Origin: JAWRCU01 sp033542235
Lineage (GTDB): Bacteria > Pseudomonadota > Alphaproteobacteria > Rhizobiales > Rhizobiaceae
Assembly (NCBI RefSeq): GCF_033542235.1
Contig: NZ_JAWRCU010000003.1
Coordinates: 310,001-374,000 of the forward strand
Direction of reading: 5' to 3'
Length of the DNA: 64,000 nucleotides
In this document: one piece after another, positions 59,771 to 64,000 of the stretch
Position numbering within the stretch: the first letter of the stretch is position 1
How the letters are laid out: every line of letters begins with the position of its first letter
Position numbers and translations under genes: made by a program
Notes under the pieces: generated by a model
Database searches by the model: none
What the model saw: the letters and a program-made list of their open reading frames with translations, nothing else
What the model was told of the DNA's origin: nothing

Positions 59771-60178
59771 TCACGCCGGGAGGATTGCCCCTTCAAGCGT
59801 GGTGAGCTGGGCGAGCAGTTGCTCGGCCTTGGTGCGGGAGAGATCGTCGGACGCGTCGGCGACGTCTTCCCTGGCGTCCTGGATGCGGCGGGCGAGATCC
59901 GCCCGGTCGATCTCCTTCACCGAGGTCGCCGACTCCGCGAGCAGGGTGCAGCCTAACGGCAATATGTCGGCGAAGCCGCCGAACACGACATAGCGTTCTT
60001 CCGCGCCGCCTTCCGGCTTCAGGGTCACTACGCCAGGCTTGACGATCGTCATGACCGGCGCGTGATTGACGAGCACCGTCATTTCGCCTTCGACGCCCGG
60101 AATCACCGCCCACTCCACCTTCTGCGAGACGAGAAGGCGCTCCGGCGAGACGAGTTCGAACTGGAATGCTTCAGCCAT
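59771..60178 (-). CDS. atpC: ATP synthase epsilon subunit
   Basis: A 135-residue F1 epsilon subunit. It begins AEAFQFELVSPERLLVSQKV, the usual beta-sandwich start, with GEMTVLVNHAPVMTIVKPGVV, and ends in a helical pair (residues 88-135). In the central stalk it couples rotation and can inhibit ATP hydrolysis. It is the last gene of the operon; a 123-base gap with an octamer array separates it from atpD. Confidence 0.95.
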   Translation of the reverse strand: MAEAFQFELVSPERLLVSQKVEWAVIPGVEGEMTVLVNHAPVMTIVKPGVVTLKPEGGAEERYVVFGGFADILPLGCTLLAESATSVKEIDRADLARRIQDAREDVADASDDLSRTKAEQLLAQLTTLEGAILPA

Positions 60179-60184
60179 ATCCGT

Positions 60185-60298
60185 GGGGGAGTAGGGCAGT
60201 AGGGCAGTAGGGCAATAGGGGAAGTCTTCCTATGCCTGGCCGCCGTTCCCTCTTCCGCTCTCCTTATTGCCCTATTGCCTTATTGCCCTACTGCCCTG
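60185..60298. repeat. octamer repeat array between atpD and atpC
   Basis: Left arm about 60186-60221 consists of GGGCAGTA/GGGCAATA-type octamers, and right arm about 60262-60298 of CCCTATTG, CCTTATTG, CCCTACTG octamers, the reverse complement of the left. The arms can fold into one long hairpin over a 40-base loop inside the atp mRNA. The unit is one base longer than in the heptamer array at 17741-17830. Confidence 0.82.
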
Positions 60299-60301
60299 AT
60301 T

Positions 60302-61855
60302 TTACGCCGCTTCAGCCGCCAGGCGCTGTGCCTTCTCGACGGCTTCCTCGATGGTGCCGACCATGTAGAAGGCCGCTTCCGGCAGGTGATCGTATGAGCC
60401 GTCGCAGAGCCCCTTGAAGCCCTTGATCGTATCCTGAAGGTCGACCAGCTTGCCCGGCGAGCCGGTGAACACTTCTGCCACGAAGAAGGGCTGCGACAGG
60501 AAGCGCTCGATCTTGCGGGCGCGGGCGACGGTGAGCTTATCCTCTTCCGACAGCTCGTCCATGCCCAGGATCGCGATGATGTCCTGAAGCGACTTGTAGC
60601 GCTGCAGGATCGACTGCACCTGGCGCGCCACCTGGTAATGCTCCTCGCCGACGATCTGCGGGTCGAGCATGCGCGACGTGGAGTCGAGCGGGTCGACCGC
60701 CGGATAGATGCCCTTCTCCGCGATGCCGCGCGACAGCACGGTCGTCGCGTCGAGGTGGGCGAAGGAGGTGGCCGGCGCCGGGTCGGTGAGGTCGTCGGCG
60801 GGGACGTAGATCGCCTGCACCGAGGTGATCGAGCCCTTGGTGGTCGTGGTGATACGCTCCTGCAGCGCGCCCATGTCGGTGGCGAGCGTCGGCTGGTAGC
60901 CCACCGCCGAGGGAATGCGGCCGAGCAGCGCCGAGACTTCCGAGCCCGCCTGGGTGAAGCGGAAGATGTTGTCAACGAAGAACAGCACGTCCTGACCCTG
61001 GTCGCGGAAATACTCCGCCACTGTCAGGCCGGTAAGGCCGACGCGGGCACGCGCGCCCGGCGGCTCGTTCATCTGGCCGTAGACGAGCGCGGCCTTGGAG
61101 CCCTCGCCGCCGCCCTTCTTGTTGACGCCGGACTCGATGAACTCGTGATAGAGGTCGTTCCCTTCGCGGGTGCGCTCGCCGACACCGGCGAACACCGAGT
61201 AGCCGCCATGCGCCTTGGCGATGTTGTTGATGAGCTCCTGGATGAGCACCGTCTTGCCGACGCCGGCACCGCCGAACAGGCCGATCTTGCCGCCGCGTGC
61301 ATAAGGCGCCAGCAAGTCGAGCACCTTGATGCCCGTGACCAGGATCTGCGCCTCGGTCGACTGCTCGACATAGGCGGGGGCCGGCTGGTGGATGGCGCGG
61401 TCCTCGACGCCGTTGACCGGGCCTGCCTCGTCAACCGGCTCGCCGATCACGTTGATGATGCGGCCGAGAAGCTGCGGGCCGACCGGCACCGAGATCGGAG
61501 CCCCGGTGTCATAGACGGTCTGGCCGCGCACCAGGCCGTCGGTCGAGTCCATGGCGATGCAGCGCACGGTGTCCTCGCCGAGGTGCTGCGCGACTTCGAG
61601 CACGAGGCGGCTGCCGCGATTGTCGGTCTCCAGCGCGTTCAGGATCGGCGGCACGAACTCGTCGAACGCAACGTCGACAACGGCGCCGATGACCTGCCGG
61701 ACTTTGCCTGCCGGGCCGCTGGCCTTGATTGTGGTGGCCGCCATCGCGGCCGCCTTCGTGGTCCTGGCGGCTGCCGGTTTCCTGGCGGGTGCCTTGGCCG
61801 GAGCTTCCGCATCGGCGGCGGCCGTGGTCTTCTTCGTGGTCGCTGCTTTCGCCAT
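60302..61855 (-). CDS. atpD: ATP synthase beta subunit with N-terminal tail
   Basis: A 517-residue catalytic F1 subunit. The Walker A loop is GGAGVGKTVLIQELI, Walker B is DVLFFVDNIFRFTQAG, and the DELSEEDK segment near residue 435 is the DELSEED lever. The first 45-50 residues are an Ala/Lys/Thr-rich extension (MAKAATTKKTTAAADAEAPA) ahead of the normal start GKVRQVIGAVVDVAFDE; such tails occur in Mesorhizobium and relatives. It is translated from ATG 61855 with AAGGGTAACAAGG upstream. Operon order is atpA-G-D-C. Confidence 0.97.
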   Translation of the reverse strand: MAKAATTKKTTAAADAEAPAKAPARKPAAARTTKAAAMAATTIKASGPAGKVRQVIGAVVDVAFDEFVPPILNALETDNRGSRLVLEVAQHLGEDTVRCIAMDSTDGLVRGQTVYDTGAPISVPVGPQLLGRIINVIGEPVDEAGPVNGVEDRAIHQPAPAYVEQSTEAQILVTGIKVLDLLAPYARGGKIGLFGGAGVGKTVLIQELINNIAKAHGGYSVFAGVGERTREGNDLYHEFIESGVNKKGGGEGSKAALVYGQMNEPPGARARVGLTGLTVAEYFRDQGQDVLFFVDNIFRFTQAGSEVSALLGRIPSAVGYQPTLATDMGALQERITTTTKGSITSVQAIYVPADDLTDPAPATSFAHLDATTVLSRGIAEKGIYPAVDPLDSTSRMLDPQIVGEEHYQVARQVQSILQRYKSLQDIIAILGMDELSEEDKLTVARARKIERFLSQPFFVAEVFTGSPGKLVDLQDTIKGFKGLCDGSYDHLPEAAFYMVGTIEEAVEKAQRLAAEAA

Positions 61856-61907
61856 CCTTGTTACCCTTCTCGTCCGTATCTGGTCGCGCCGCCGATTCTT
61901 GGCAACG

Positions 61908-62789
61908 CTAGAGCGCTTCGGCGCCCGAGATGATTTCGATCAGTTCCTTGGTGATCATGGCCTGACGCGTCCGGTTGTAGTTGATCGTCAGCCTGTTGAT
62001 CATGTCGCCGGCGTTGCGCGTAGCATTGTCCATGGCCGTCATCTTGGCGCCCATCTCGCCGGCCGCATTCTCGAGCAGCGCCCGGAATATCTGCACGGCG
62101 ATGTTGCGCGGGATAAGGTCGGACAGGATCTCGCCCGGTTCCGGCTCATATTCGTAGATTGCCGTCGCGCCGTTCTCTGCCTTTTCGGCCTCGGGCGGCG
62201 CGGCGGGGATCACCTGCAGCGCCGTCGGCACCTGGCTGATCACCGACTTGAACTCGGAATAGAAGATTGTGCAGACGTCGAACTGGCCGTCGTTGAAGAG
62301 GGCGATCACCTTCTTGGCGATCGCATCGGCGTTGGCGAAGCCGATCTGCTTCACCTCACGCAGCTCGATGCGGTCGATGATGAGCCTGCCGTAGTCGCGC
62401 TTGAGGTTGTCGTAGCCCTTCCTTCCGACGGTGATGATCTTCACCGTCTTGCCGTCAGCCAGCAGGCTGCGGATACGCTCGCGCGCAAAGCGCGCGATCT
62501 GGCTGTTGAAGCCGCCGCAGAGCCCGCGCTCGGCAGTGCAGACCACGAGCAGCTGGACATCGTCCCGGCCGTGCCCCGTCATCAGCGCCGGGGCGTCGCT
62601 GCCCCCGCCGACTGCCTGGGCAATGTTGGCCAGCACCGAAGCCATGCGCTGGGAATAGGGGCGCGCGGCCTCGGCGGCCTCCTGCGCACGACGCAGCTTC
62701 GCCGCGGCGACCATCTGCATCGCCTTGGTGATCTTCTGCGTCGCCTTCACCGAGGCGATGCGGTTGCGGAGATCTTTGAGCGAGGCCAT
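61908..62789 (-). CDS. atpG: ATP synthase gamma subunit
   Basis: A 293-residue central-stalk subunit. The N-terminal helix MASLKDLRNRIASVKATQKI and the C-terminal helix with MTAMDNATRNAGDMINRLTI form the coiled-coil shaft; AERGLCGGFNSQIARF is the family signature. It lies 20 bases after atpA and 52 before atpD on the same transcript. Nothing is unusual. Confidence 0.96.
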   Translation of the reverse strand: MASLKDLRNRIASVKATQKITKAMQMVAAAKLRRAQEAAEAARPYSQRMASVLANIAQAVGGGSDAPALMTGHGRDDVQLLVVCTAERGLCGGFNSQIARFARERIRSLLADGKTVKIITVGRKGYDNLKRDYGRLIIDRIELREVKQIGFANADAIAKKVIALFNDGQFDVCTIFYSEFKSVISQVPTALQVIPAAPPEAEKAENGATAIYEYEPEPGEILSDLIPRNIAVQIFRALLENAAGEMGAKMTAMDNATRNAGDMINRLTINYNRTRQAMITKELIEIISGAEAL

Positions 62790-62809
62790 CCGTTCAGCGT
62801 CCCGTCAGC

Positions 62810-64000
<1,191 letters not shown>

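Overview
The window looks like ordinary chromosome from a Rhizobiales alphaproteobacterium close to Mesorhizobium / Phyllobacteriaceae. The reasons are high GC, the tkt-gap-pgk-class I aldolase neighbourhood beside DUF4164-zapA, the DUF1013 regulator TrcR, an RpoH next to an RluA-family synthase, an ATP synthase beta subunit with an Ala/Lys-rich N-terminal tail, the dmeRF metal-efflux pair, a DUF1127 small protein, and many short rhizobial palindromic repeats beside stop codons. The assignment is inferred from gene content, not from any search. No integrase, complete insertion sequence, rRNA or CRISPR array was seen.

Layout. 1-9.8 kb: HAD phosphatase, TrcR, K+/H+ antiporter, then pgk, fbaB, a tiny membrane protein and prpE. 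9.4-12 kb: a small regulatory island with a Tat-exported Arg-rich protein, a DUF1127 protein, and an operon holding a VOC-domain remnant, an MGMT-like protein, a truncated YafY-type HTH protein and a full-length YafY/WYL regulator. The DUF1127 gene and the operon carry the same palindromic operator. 12.3-18.7 kb: gap, tkt, a LysR/aldo-keto reductase pair, DUF4164 and zapA. 18.7-26 kb: acetyltransferase, methyltransferase, a redox-type adenylate cyclase with membrane haem and 2Fe-2S modules, typA, a small protein carrying the catalytic signature of OspF/SpvC phosphothreonine lyases, a VapBC-type toxin-antitoxin pair and a LysE exporter. 26-41 kb: NAD-glutamate dehydrogenase, an MFS transporter, glmM, an FKBP, dmeRF, an outer-membrane barrel, purA and a proline-rich membrane protein. 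41-48.3 kb: a GGDEF-EAL protein, a methyltransferase with a CtrA-type box, an aldo-keto reductase remnant, rpoH, an RluA-family synthase and tRNA-Glu(CTC). 48.5-55.1 kb: an accessory-looking stretch of small secreted or hypothetical genes, an AraC regulator, an HdeA-like protein and a GcrA C-terminus-like protein. 55.3-64 kb: a 1399-residue hybrid kinase with about six PAS domains and two receiver domains, then the atpA(partial)-G-D-C end of the ATP synthase operon on the minus strand.

How it works together. Most of the window is central metabolism (lower glycolysis/Calvin-type enzymes, propionate activation, glutamate oxidation, purine and cell-wall precursor synthesis, ATP synthase) interleaved with cell-cycle and stress control (TrcR, ZapA, RpoH, two perfect TTAA-N7-TTAA boxes). 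The most interesting candidates are the YafY island with its shared operator and duplicated HTH, the stand-alone phospholyase-like protein, and several families of intergenic palindromes, some of which supply the stop codon of the upstream gene.
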